A stretch of DNA of 64,000 bases from CAYFPX01 sp964519895 (lineage in GTDB: Bacteria; Myxococcota_A; UBA796; CAJQPC01): NCBI GenBank assembly GCA_964519895.1, contig CAZFLE010000005.1:62001-126000 (forward strand). Reading direction: 5' to 3'. A program made the position numbers and the translations under genes. Positions 36,003 through 44,226 of the stretch are shown piece after piece; within the stretch, counting starts at the first letter, position 1, and each line of letters opens with the position of its first letter. The notes beneath the pieces were generated by a model. That model was not told the origin of the DNA. It did no database searches and was given only the letters and a program-made list of their open reading frames with translations.

Positions 36003-36536
36003 TCAGCTCCGCGCGGCGTGGTAGCGCTGGATGCTGACCGACAGGCTGCGCATGTTGCCCACCAGCTTGTCGCTGATGACCTTTTCCGCCTGGGGTCGGA
36101 TGCGCTTGGCCACGAAGCGCGGCACGCCGGGCACGTTCTCCGGGTAGATGACCAGGTCGATGGCCATGGCCAGCCGGGCCCCGTCGCCATCGGGCGTCAG
36201 GGTCGTCGTGCCCGAGCACTCGAACAGCCGGGTGCCTCGGAGAGGCTGCAGCCGCCAGGTGCAGGAGCGCGTGCTCGCGGTCCAGGTCGCGTGGTCGTCC
36301 CAGGTGAGCAGCTCCTTGGTCGCGAATTTCTGTACCGGGCCGGGCACCCGCGACATGTCGGCGACCCAGCGATTGACCAGGCTCACGCGCTCGTCGCCGC
36401 CGGTGGCGGTGCGCTCGGTCACGGTGATCGACTCGCAGTCGTCCAGGAACGGCACCAGCGACGGCATGTCGTCCCGGAGCAGCAGGAAGGCCTCGTCGAC
36501 GCTGAGGGGGATCGGGTCGGACAGATCGATGCGCAT
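36003..36536 (-). CDS. SRPBCC/DUF2505-like protein
   Basis: 177 residues from ATG 36536. Reads as a START-like ligand-binding fold: IDLSDPIPLSVDEAFLLLRDD at the start, VPFLDDCESITVTERTATGGDERVSLVNRW in the middle, and an amphipathic C-terminal helix (IRPQAEKVISDKLVGNMR). DUF2505 and polyketide-cyclase-like members share this layout. No catalytic residues are evident. It lies next to the ArsR/DUF2087 gene, separated by 71 bases, so co-transcription is possible. Confidence 0.65.
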   Translation of the reverse strand: MRIDLSDPIPLSVDEAFLLLRDDMPSLVPFLDDCESITVTERTATGGDERVSLVNRWVADMSRVPGPVQKFATKELLTWDDHATWTASTRSCTWRLQPLRGTRLFECSGTTTLTPDGDGARLAMAIDLVIYPENVPGVPRFVAKRIRPQAEKVISDKLVGNMRSLSVSIQRYHAARS

Positions 36537-36607
36537 GAGTCATGGTCTCACGGCGTGGGACCTGGCCCCGGCGGTCTTCACCGTCCAGAGCCAGGCCCCG
36601 AGGGCCA

Positions 36608-37165
36608 TCAGACGCGCTGGTAGATGCTCCGGCTCCGGGTCATCAGACCCTCGGCCACCAGCTCCCGCCGTAGGGTCGCCGAGTCCCAGTGGCGCGCCAG
36701 GAGCACCTGGTTCACCTGGAGCTCGGTGTAGGTGCGCTCGCGCTCGAAGTCCTCAACCAGCCAGTCCAGCACCACCCGGCGCTTCTTGCGGCTGCTGGGG
36801 ATCTGGCGGAGCTGGTCTCCGTCTCGGAACGCGCTCAGCACCTTGTCCTGCCACGCGGTTGGCGCGACGTCCTGGGTCGCACGCCCCAGCGTTCCCGGCG
36901 CCAGGAGCTCCTTGGACAGGGACTCCAACCGCTCGGGCACCAGGCGGTAGTGGCGGGTGGTGCCCTCGGCCCGCACCGCCACCAGCCCGACCTTGCGCAG
37001 GCGGCCCAGGTGGTGGGAGACCGTCGGGGCCTTGAGGTCCAACAACGTCGCCAGCTCGTCGACCGAGCGCTCGCGCTCGGCCAGCAGACCGACCAGCCGC
37101 AGACGGGACGGCTCCGCCAGCGCCTTGAAGAACTGAAGCAGGGTCTCGATCTCTTCGGGTGGCAT
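36608..37165 (-). CDS. ArsR-family regulator with C-terminal DUF2087 domain
   Basis: 185 residues from ATG 37165, preceded by GGAGGT. Residues 1-90 form a winged helix (FFKALAEPSRLRLVGLLAERERSVDELATLLDLKAPTVSHHLGRLRKVGLV), the ArsR/SmtB layout. DUF2087 (KKRRVVLDWLVEDFERERTYTELQVNQVLLARHW) ends the protein. No CxC metal motif is seen, so it is not a classic metal sensor. The palindromic sequence ATCTAATTTGAT (37178-37189) lies directly upstream, overlapping the ribosome-binding region, and suggests autoregulation. A GST and a dioxygenase, divergently encoded, may be further targets. Confidence 0.85.
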   Translation of the reverse strand: MPPEEIETLLQFFKALAEPSRLRLVGLLAERERSVDELATLLDLKAPTVSHHLGRLRKVGLVAVRAEGTTRHYRLVPERLESLSKELLAPGTLGRATQDVAPTAWQDKVLSAFRDGDQLRQIPSSRKKRRVVLDWLVEDFERERTYTELQVNQVLLARHWDSATLRRELVAEGLMTRSRSIYQRV

Positions 37166-37201
37166 GATTCGACCTCCATCTAATTTGATGTTCGTCGAAT
37201 C
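37166..37201 (-). promoter_or_regulatory. Candidate ArsR-type operator
   Basis: ATCTAATTTGAT (37178-37189) is an imperfect palindrome with ATC/GAT ends and an AATT centre. It is enclosed by perfect GATTCGA (37166-37172) and TCGAATC (37195-37201) arms and covers the Shine-Dalgarno of the ArsR/DUF2087 gene. Binding here would repress that gene. Confidence 0.4.
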
Positions 37202-37488
37202 TTTAGGCCCACCTCCGCTCGCTGTCAAGGTCAGGTGTCGTGAGGGCGCCCCCGACCGTCGTGGTCTGGGGCGCCCCGGCCACTACAGGAGCTGACAAGG
37301 GGTCAGGGGAGTCGGCTCCCGAGCGGCGCCGGCCGGCGACCCACGTCTCCAATGGGTGCGGCCACGCAACAGGTGTGCAGTGCCTGGGTCGCTGTTCACC
37401 CCGGAGATGTCACGTTCCGTCACGGTGCCAGCGCAGATGCGGTGCAGGCCCCGATCCGCTACTCCGTGTCCAGGACACAGGAGGTGTC
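37202..37488. other. Leader region of the GST gene with long hairpin
   Basis: No gene is supportable in this 287-base stretch. It contains a perfect nine-base-pair hairpin (GGGCGCCCC 37244-37252 with GGGGCGCCC 37268-37276, 15-base loop). Nothing resembles a T-run, so a terminator is doubtful. A structured 5' leader for the downstream GST gene is possible. Confidence 0.4.
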
Positions 37489-38460
37489 ATGGGACTGCTC
37501 GTCGAGGGCGTCTGGCACGATCGCTGGTACGAGACCCGCAGCACCGGCGGCCGCTTCGTTCGCTCGGACGCCCAATTTCGCGAGTCCGTCAGCGCTGGTG
37601 ACGACACGGCCTTTGCCCCGGCGCCTGGGCGGTACCACCTCTACGCGGCCTGGGCCTGTCCCTGGGCCCACCGCACGCTGATCTTCCGCGCCCTCAAGGG
37701 CCTCCAGGACGTCGTGTCGGTCTCCATCGTCTCGCCGCTGATGCTGGACAAGGGCTGGTCCTTCGACGCGGACCACCCGGACACGCTGCTGGGCCACGAC
37801 CAGCTCTCCCAGGTCTACGTCGCCGCCCAGGCCGACTACAGCGGCCGCGTGACCGTTCCCGTGCTCTGGGACACCCACACCCAGAGCATCGTGAACAACG
37901 AGTCCAGCGAGATCATCCGGATGTTCAACCGGGCCTTCGACGCCTGGGCCCAGCCGTGTCCGGACCTGTGCCCGGCCGAGCTCCTGCACGCCATCGACGC
38001 GATCAACGAGCGCGTGTACCACCGGGTCAACAACGGGGTCTACCGGGCGGGCTTCGCCACCACCCAGCAGGCCTACGACGAGGCCGTGACCGCTCTGTTC
38101 GACGAGCTGGATCACCTGGACGCCCTGCTGGGTCAGCAACCCTGGCTCTGCGGCGACCGCATCACCGAAGCCGACTGGCGGCTCTTCCCCACGCTGCTCC
38201 GCTTCGACCCCGTCTACCACCACCACTTCAAGTGCAGCCGACGCCGCCTACGGGACTACCCCAACCTGTGGAGCCACACCCGGGCGCTCTACCAGGTCCC
38301 AGGCATCCGGGAGACCGTGAACCTGCCCGAGACGCGGCTGCACTACTTCGCCAGCCACGAGAGCATCAATCCGCACCGCATCGTGCCCATTGCGCCGGAG
38401 CTGGACCTGGAGGGGGCCCACGATCGACCGCGGTGGGATGCGGGGCTGACCGACCGCTAA
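37489..38460 (+). CDS. yqjG: Glutathionyl-hydroquinone reductase-like GST (YqjG/Xi class)
   Basis: 323 residues from ATG 37489 (GGAGGTGTC upstream). The catalytic-cysteine motif CPWAHR lies near residue 57, preceded by the family opening FVRSDAQFRESVSAGD and followed by VSIVSPLMLDKGWSFD. These are diagnostic for Xi-class GSTs, which remove glutathione from quinone conjugates in the cytoplasm. Length fits the family (320-330). The C-terminal domain keeps WLCGDRITEADWRLFPTLLRFDPVYHHHFKC. The TauD-type dioxygenase starts directly at the next base, so they form a two-gene unit, perhaps under the divergent ArsR regulator. Confidence 0.9.
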   Translation: MGLLVEGVWHDRWYETRSTGGRFVRSDAQFRESVSAGDDTAFAPAPGRYHLYAAWACPWAHRTLIFRALKGLQDVVSVSIVSPLMLDKGWSFDADHPDTLLGHDQLSQVYVAAQADYSGRVTVPVLWDTHTQSIVNNESSEIIRMFNRAFDAWAQPCPDLCPAELLHAIDAINERVYHRVNNGVYRAGFATTQQAYDEAVTALFDELDHLDALLGQQPWLCGDRITEADWRLFPTLLRFDPVYHHHFKCSRRRLRDYPNLWSHTRALYQVPGIRETVNLPETRLHYFASHESINPHRIVPIAPELDLEGAHDRPRWDAGLTDR

Positions 38461-39281
38461 TGGAAGCACGACGACTCGCCGGCGCCCTGGGGGCCGAGAT
38501 CACCGGCGTCGACCTGACCGTTCCCCTCGACGGAGACCGCCGCCGTCGGCTGCAGGCGCTCCTGCTCGAACACCAGGTCATCTTCTTCCGGGACCAGGAC
38601 CTGGGCCCGGCCGCCCTGCGAGACCTGGCCCGCACCTTCGGCCCGCTGCAGACCCACCCGGCCTACGGCACCGTCGAAGGCATGCCCGAGGTGATGGTGC
38701 TGGAGAGCACCGCCGACAGACCCAGCAAGATCGAGGTCTGGCACTCGGACATGACCTTCCGTCAGCACCCGCCGACAGCCACCGTGCTCCGCTCCGTCGT
38801 GGTGCCTCCGGTCGGCGGCGACACGCTCTTCGCCAGCATGACCGCGGCATTCCGGGGGCTCTCCTCGGGCATGCAGCGCTACCTGGAAGACCTGGTCGCG
38901 GTGCACGACTTCCGACAGGGCTTCCGGGAGAGCCTGGCCGAGCCCGGGGGCGCCGAGCGGCTGGCCGACGCCCTGCGGGACTACCCGCCGGTGCGTCACC
39001 CGGTGGTCCAGCGCCACCCGGAGACCGACGAGCCCGTGCTCTTCGTGAACGGACTCTTCACCACACACATCGAGGACCTGCCTCCCCTGGAGAGCGACGC
39101 GGTGCTCCGGTTCCTGGTCCGCCACGCGGTGTCCCCGGAGTACACCTGCCGCTTCCACTGGCGGCCCCACAGCGTGGCGATCTGGGACAACCGCAGCACC
39201 CAGCACAAGCCGGTGAACGACTTCTTCCCAGCAACCCGCCGACTGCACCGGGTGGTGAGCGAGGGGGACCGGCCCTACTGA
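38461..39281 (+). CDS. TauD/TfdA-type Fe(II)/2-oxoglutarate dioxygenase
   Basis: 273 residues, ATG 38461 follows the GST stop with no gap. Metal ligands are readable: WHSD (HxD) near residue 96 and the distal His in NRSTQHKPVNDF, with the 2-oxoglutarate Arg in RRLHRV. The protein opens GAEITGVDLTVPL like TauD and TfdA. These enzymes hydroxylate sulfonates, aryloxyalkanoates or related acids. The reaction is secure, the substrate is not. Adjacency to a quinone-acting GST suggests a detoxification or aromatic-degradation setting. Confidence 0.9.
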
Positions 39282-39355
39282 CTTGACTGGGGAGGGGTTA
39301 GCCGGACCCCGATGCGTCCCGACCCCACCCTGGCTCGGCCCCGACAGGCCGCCCA

Positions 39356-40765
39356 GTGACCTTCATCCAGGTCGAATTCCTGGTCCTGATGGCCGTCGTC
39401 TTCGGGGCCTACTGGACGGTCCGGAATCGGGTGGCGCAGAACCTCATCCTGGTCGCCACGAGCACCCTGTTCTACGGCTGGGTGCACCCCTGGTTCCTGT
39501 GGCTGCTCTACGGCTCCGCGACCCTCGACTACTTCTGCGGCCGGGCGATGCGCCGCTGGCCAGAGCGCAAGAAGCGCTTCTTGATGCTCAGCCTGACCGG
39601 CAACCTGGGCCTGCTCGGCACGTTCAAGTACTGCGACTTCTTCATCGAGAACATCATCGCGGCGCTGGACGTGCTCGGCCTGCAGACCAACCTCCACACC
39701 CTGGGCATCTTCCTGCCCGTCGGCATCTCGTTCTACACGTTCCAGACCATGAGCTACACGATCGACGTGTACCGGGGCCAGGTCGAACCCCGGAAGAATT
39801 TCCTGGACTACGTCGTGTTCGTGAGCTTCTTCCCGCAGCTCGTGGCCGGCCCAGTCGAGCGCGCCAAGAACCTGCTCAAGCAGGTCGAGCAGGCGCGGGT
39901 CTTCGAGCTCCAGGCCGTGCGCTCGGGCTTCGCCCTGGCGCTCTGGGGGGCCACCAAAAAGGTCTGCATCGCCGACACCGTGGCGCCCTACGTCGACAAG
40001 ATCTTCACCCTGACCGACCCGTCGGGTCCTCTGATCTGGGCTGCGACCCTGGGCTTCGCCATCCAGATCCTGGCCGACTTCTCCGGGTACACGGACATCG
40101 CCCGGGGCATCGCGCGCATGCTCGGATTCGAGCTGGTGGAGAACTTCAAGCACCCCTACATGGCCCGGAACCCGTCCGAGTTCTGGCGCCGCTGGCACGT
40201 GTCCTTCTCGACCTGGATCCGGGACTACCTGTACATCCCCCTGGGGGGCTCACGCGGCGGCTTCGCCAACATGACCCGCGCCACCTTTGCCGCGATGCTG
40301 ATCTCAGGCCTGTGGCACGGCGCCGCGTGGACCTTCGTGCTCTGGGGCGCCTTCCACGCGGCTCTGCTCACCGGCTATCGGCTGGTCGTGCCCCGCATTC
40401 CCCAGGCCTGGAAGGCCTTGCCGGGGTCCCGGGCGGTGGCGATCGGCATCATGTTCGGCTTCACCAACGTGGGCTGGCTGATCTTCCGAGAGACGGACAT
40501 CGATCGCCTGCTGCACTACTTCACCCTGAGTCCCTTCGCGGCGACCCCGGCCGAGTGGTCCGCCACCGGCGTCATGCTGGCGATCTGCGCTGCCACCGGG
40601 GCACCGCTGGTCCTGGCGCTCGTGCTCCAGAAGCGCGTCCTCCCGAACCTGCAACAGAGCCGCTGGTACCTGCCCGTGCAGACCACCCTCTGGGCCGCGT
40701 TCGCGATGGCGATCCTGACCTTTGTCCGCACCACGTCCAATGACTTCATCTACTTCCAGTTCTAG
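39356..40765 (+). CDS. MBOAT-family O-acyltransferase (AlgI-like)
   Basis: 469 residues from GTG 39356, multipass membrane protein. The family landmarks are present: TFIQVEFLVLMAVVFGAYW at the start, PVGISFYTFQTMSYTIDVYRG, FFPQLVAGPVERA, NPSEFWRRWHVSFSTWIRDYLYIPLGGSRGG and the catalytic His in SGLWHGAAWTFVLWGAFH. These proteins move acyl groups (usually acetyl) across the inner membrane to surface polysaccharides. The downstream SGNH protein overlaps its last 26 bases, the usual pairing of an MBOAT with a periplasmic acetyltransferase. Confidence 0.92.
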   Translation: MTFIQVEFLVLMAVVFGAYWTVRNRVAQNLILVATSTLFYGWVHPWFLWLLYGSATLDYFCGRAMRRWPERKKRFLMLSLTGNLGLLGTFKYCDFFIENIIAALDVLGLQTNLHTLGIFLPVGISFYTFQTMSYTIDVYRGQVEPRKNFLDYVVFVSFFPQLVAGPVERAKNLLKQVEQARVFELQAVRSGFALALWGATKKVCIADTVAPYVDKIFTLTDPSGPLIWAATLGFAIQILADFSGYTDIARGIARMLGFELVENFKHPYMARNPSEFWRRWHVSFSTWIRDYLYIPLGGSRGGFANMTRATFAAMLISGLWHGAAWTFVLWGAFHAALLTGYRLVVPRIPQAWKALPGSRAVAIGIMFGFTNVGWLIFRETDIDRLLHYFTLSPFAATPAEWSATGVMLAICAATGAPLVLALVLQKRVLPNLQQSRWYLPVQTTLWAAFAMAILTFVRTTSNDFIYFQF

Positions 40766-43211
40766 CCCCCTGAGCTGGGTCCTGGCGGTGCTGGGACCGG
40801 TGGTCCTGGTCGGGGTCACCCTGGGTCTGCTGGCCCAGGACATGACGCCCAGGATCCAGGCCAGTGGCAGTGGCGCCCTGGCCATGGACCAGCTCATGCG
40901 CGACAACGACCCCCAGGTCGTCGTGATCGGCAATTCACTCACGATGCAGGGCATCCACCGAGGGGTGCTCAAGAAACAGCTCGGCCTGAAGGGCAACGTG
41001 GTCACCCTGGCCGTCCAGGGCTCCGCGGCGCCCACCTGGTACGCCCTGCTCGCCAATCGGGTCTACGCCGAAGGCTATCGGCCAGAGCTGGTGATCATCG
41101 CCAACCCCCTGTCTCGGGTGCTGACCCTCGATCTGCCGGGGGAACGAGACCGGGAGCGGCTCGAGGAGCACATGTCCGCCCACGAGCCCGTGCTCTGGCG
41201 CAAGGTCTTCGGTCGCGAGGACGCCGGCGGTGCCCTGGGCCGGATCCGCGTGAACCGCATGCGGGTGCGGGACCGGATCCTGGAGTGGGTGAAGTACGGA
41301 CTGGCCCCCGACCGGGACCAGGCCACGGCGGACATGGAGGAGGTCTTCGGCAAGGACGGCGCCAACACCGACCTGGCGCTCTACAAGCGCGTGATCCCCG
41401 TGGTGGAGAACGAGCAGCTCGAGGTGGCCCAGGCGCGCACCACCGACCTGGCGAACACCCTGGTGCCCGATCTGTTGGCGCTGGCCGCCGCCCACGACAG
41501 CCGCATCGCCTTCGCCAGGCTGCCCGTGTCGACGTCGGTCCGGCTGTCCTGGCCCGTGCCGCCCCAGGACGTGCAGAGGCCCTTCGTGGCCGCCCTGAAC
41601 AGCGCCGGCGCTGGCTACATCGACCTGTCCCAGACCCCGACCATCCAGGACAGCGACTTCCGGGACGGCCTGCACCTGTCGGCTCCTGGCGCACGCCGCC
41701 TCACCCAGGAGCTCGCCAGTGCGCTGCTCGAGCAGGGTGCGCTGTCGGACGAGGGCTTTGCGCCCGCGCCCCTGCCCCTCCCTGCTCCTGTCGTGACCCG
41801 TCACGGCGCAGGCCCCGACCTGCCCTCGCTCGGTCGGCCCCGGGCGACCCGGTACGACTGTCGCGTCCGACTCGGACTGCGGGGTCTCGACGAGATCTCC
41901 GACGAGTGGCTGTCTGCCATCGGCGCGGGCCAGGCCTCGCCGCTCGAGGTCCGGGTCGACGACCGCGCCCTGGCGGGGCACGTCAGCGCGCGGTTCATGG
42001 GCGAGGGCTGCACGGGCCAGTTCTTCCACGCGAGGGCCAAGGTCCTGGTCTCGCTGCCCGAAGGATCGACTGACGAGACCGCCACCTTTGCCGTCGGGCT
42101 CTCAGAACAGCTCCCCCTGCCTGTCGTCGACCGAAGCTCGGTGAGAGGCTCAGAGGCGCAACGTTCCACGGACGCCTGGTGGGTCTACCCGGACACCGAG
42201 CTCCGGCTGCAGTTCAGCGGGCTCGACCCCGGACCGCTGGCCGTCGACCTGAGCGCCTATGCGCTGGTGGCGCCCGCCGACCGGATCAGCGTCGACGTCT
42301 CGGGGGAAACCGCCAACGTCCAGGCCCACGGGGGCCTGGTCTTCGCGACCCACGAGCTCGAGCAGGAGGGCCGCACAGCCGAGTTCGTCGTCCGCTCTCC
42401 TGCAGACGGGCCCTACCTGCTCCTGCGATCGGTCAGCCTGACGATGGACGGCCGCGCGACCACCGTGCTGGGGACCCACGGCGGCACCGTCGAGTCCTGG
42501 CGATTCCTGGGCGTCCAGGGAAGTCCCCTGAGCCACGAGCTGGTCGCCTCGGCGGACGGCTCGCTGGCTCTGGGGCCGCCGGTGCAAGAGGCCGACGGCC
42601 TCCAGGTCCTCCCCCTGGTCGACTCGGCGCTGGCCCCGGCGCTGGCCGCAGCCAGTGTCACCCACCGACCCAAGGCGGCCCGCCGGCGCGGGTGCACGGT
42701 GGTGTCCTTGGTGGGCGACGGACAGCCCCTCGACCGACCGGCTCACACGATCTCCTCCGTGCGCACCGGACCCGGGCCGGCCTGGGTGCACTTCGCCGAC
42801 GGGCTGCTGGTCCGCGCCCAGGGCACACCCCGCTACACCGCCCAGCTCGAGCCCGACCGTCGGTGCGCGTCGTCGTGGTGGGTCTACCCGGGGGACCACC
42901 TGGCTCTGAGCCCCAAGACGGCGGCGCCACTGATCGCCGGCGGCAGTGTGCTGGCCCTCGACGCCAAGGTCGTCGGCGACGCCGCCGCGGACCAGAGCGT
43001 GCGGGTCCGCCTGACCGCCGACGACACCGTGCGCGTGGACACCGCGGTGGCCCTGACAGCGCTCTCCAGCGGCACCGTGCGGCTGCCCCTGGAGCCCGCC
43101 CTGGCCCCGTCGCCTGGGTCCCTGATGCTCGAGATCCAGTCGGCACCCGGCCTGCCCTTCGTGCTGCTCACCTCGGCCGCTGTCGAGCTGGATCGGACCG
43201 CCGAGCCCTAG
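40740..43211 (+). CDS. Large membrane-anchored SGNH-hydrolase-like protein with duplicated beta domain
   Basis: 823 residues from ATG 40740 (TTG 40722 is possible). One N-terminal anchor (WVLAVLGPVVLVGVTLGLLA) leads to an SGNH domain: VVVIGNSLTMQG near residue 65 (GNSL for block I) and DGLHLSAPG near 311 (DxxH). This fits the AlgJ/AlgX-type acetyltransferase partners of MBOAT proteins. Residues 360-823 are extra: a beta-rich unit duplicated with WWVYP at 480 and 713 and matching endings PYLLLRSVSLTMDGRA and PFVLLTSAAVELDRTA. Such an extension is unusual. The probable role is periplasmic O-acetylation of a polysaccharide, with the tail as a glycan-binding module. Confidence 0.75.
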   Translation: MTSSTSSSSPLSWVLAVLGPVVLVGVTLGLLAQDMTPRIQASGSGALAMDQLMRDNDPQVVVIGNSLTMQGIHRGVLKKQLGLKGNVVTLAVQGSAAPTWYALLANRVYAEGYRPELVIIANPLSRVLTLDLPGERDRERLEEHMSAHEPVLWRKVFGREDAGGALGRIRVNRMRVRDRILEWVKYGLAPDRDQATADMEEVFGKDGANTDLALYKRVIPVVENEQLEVAQARTTDLANTLVPDLLALAAAHDSRIAFARLPVSTSVRLSWPVPPQDVQRPFVAALNSAGAGYIDLSQTPTIQDSDFRDGLHLSAPGARRLTQELASALLEQGALSDEGFAPAPLPLPAPVVTRHGAGPDLPSLGRPRATRYDCRVRLGLRGLDEISDEWLSAIGAGQASPLEVRVDDRALAGHVSARFMGEGCTGQFFHARAKVLVSLPEGSTDETATFAVGLSEQLPLPVVDRSSVRGSEAQRSTDAWWVYPDTELRLQFSGLDPGPLAVDLSAYALVAPADRISVDVSGETANVQAHGGLVFATHELEQEGRTAEFVVRSPADGPYLLLRSVSLTMDGRATTVLGTHGGTVESWRFLGVQGSPLSHELVASADGSLALGPPVQEADGLQVLPLVDSALAPALAAASVTHRPKAARRRGCTVVSLVGDGQPLDRPAHTISSVRTGPGPAWVHFADGLLVRAQGTPRYTAQLEPDRRCASSWWVYPGDHLALSPKTAAPLIAGGSVLALDAKVVGDAAADQSVRVRLTADDTVRVDTAVALTALSSGTVRLPLEPALAPSPGSLMLEIQSAPGLPFVLLTSAAVELDRTAEP

Positions 43212-43228
43212 CTAGCCGGTGTCCGCCG

Positions 43229-44077
43229 CTACTCCGGGCACTTCCAGTGCTGTCGCAAGAACGCGAAGTGCCGAGGGTAGAGCTGCGCGTCGTCCCAGTT
43301 GATGCGCATCAGCGAGTTCTCCTCGCCGATGAGCCGGTCGGGGTCGTCCTCGTCTTCGTACTCGTCGTTCAGCCCCAGGTGGTGGCCGATCTCGTGGGCG
43401 ATGACCAGGTCTTCCTCGGCCGTGAAGAACGTGCCCGAGTCACTGTGGCCCTCGCCGTCCACGACGGTGACGTGGGTGTGGCCGTCCTCGGACACGAAGT
43501 CCAGGTCCAGGGCGATCTTCTCGTCCTCGCTGGTCCAGGTCTCCTCGACGAACTTCTCCCAGCGCCCCTCCATCTCCGGGTCCCGGTGGCCTTCGATCTG
43601 GACCTTGAGGTGGATGTTCAGGGTGCCATCCGGGTCCATGCGCATGTCGAAGGCGACGTCTTGCCAGTACACGCCGTCGCTGCTCTCATAGGCCACGCTC
43701 GCGGTCTTGGCGCCGCCGTCGAAGGCCTCGTCCTCGTTGTCCCCGATCCCGTCGCAGTCGGAGTCCCGGGTCTCGTCGGGGTCGTCTGGGAAGGCGTCGA
43801 GCTGGTCGCCGACCCCATCGCCGTCGGTGTCGTCCCAGGTGCGCTCGTCGTTGGGGAAGGCGTCGTCGCTGTTCACGTAGCCGTCGCCGTCGTTGTCGCC
43901 GTCGGGATCGTCGAAGGCATCGCCGTCGATCTGGTCCTGGGCATCGCCCCGGGGTGGCGCCGGCTTGGCCAGCGCATTGCCCAGCTCGGGCACGACGCCG
44001 GCCGCCCCGGGCACGCAGCCGTTGGGGCTGTGGGCCTGGGCCGGCGAGAGCGCGAGTGCGAGCAGGGCGAAGAGCAC
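43229..44077 (-). CDS. Secreted zincin metalloprotease with TSP3-type calcium repeats
   Basis: 282 residues from GTG 44077. A short signal peptide (VLFALLALALSPAQA) precedes aspartate-rich TSP3-like loops (DPDGDNDGDGYVNSDD, DDTDGDGVGDQ, DSDCDGIGDNED), typical calcium-binding linkers. The catalytic motif is HEIGHHLGLNDEY near residue 228, an HExxHxxGxxD zinc site with a trailing glutamate, as in metzincins. It is therefore secreted and probably calcium-dependent. It ends 17 bases after the SGNH gene on the opposite strand. Confidence 0.85.
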   Translation of the reverse strand: MLFALLALALSPAQAHSPNGCVPGAAGVVPELGNALAKPAPPRGDAQDQIDGDAFDDPDGDNDGDGYVNSDDAFPNDERTWDDTDGDGVGDQLDAFPDDPDETRDSDCDGIGDNEDEAFDGGAKTASVAYESSDGVYWQDVAFDMRMDPDGTLNIHLKVQIEGHRDPEMEGRWEKFVEETWTSEDEKIALDLDFVSEDGHTHVTVVDGEGHSDSGTFFTAEEDLVIAHEIGHHLGLNDEYEDEDDPDRLIGEENSLMRINWDDAQLYPRHFAFLRQHWKCPE

Positions 44078-44226
44078 GGTCGCCCGGGCCCCACAGCAAG
44101 GACCGGGCCAGCGACCGGCCGCAGACCCAGGCCGCTCCGCCGGGGCTGCGACCCGACATGTGGGGGATCGATCCCACAGGTGCGACCGCAGCGTCGCGGG
44201 CCGGTTGCTCGGGATACACGCCCGCC

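Noticed and set aside
37244..37276. Intrinsic terminator in the GST leader
   Set aside because: The stem is strong but no T-run follows and no gene reads into it; left as a possible leader structure.
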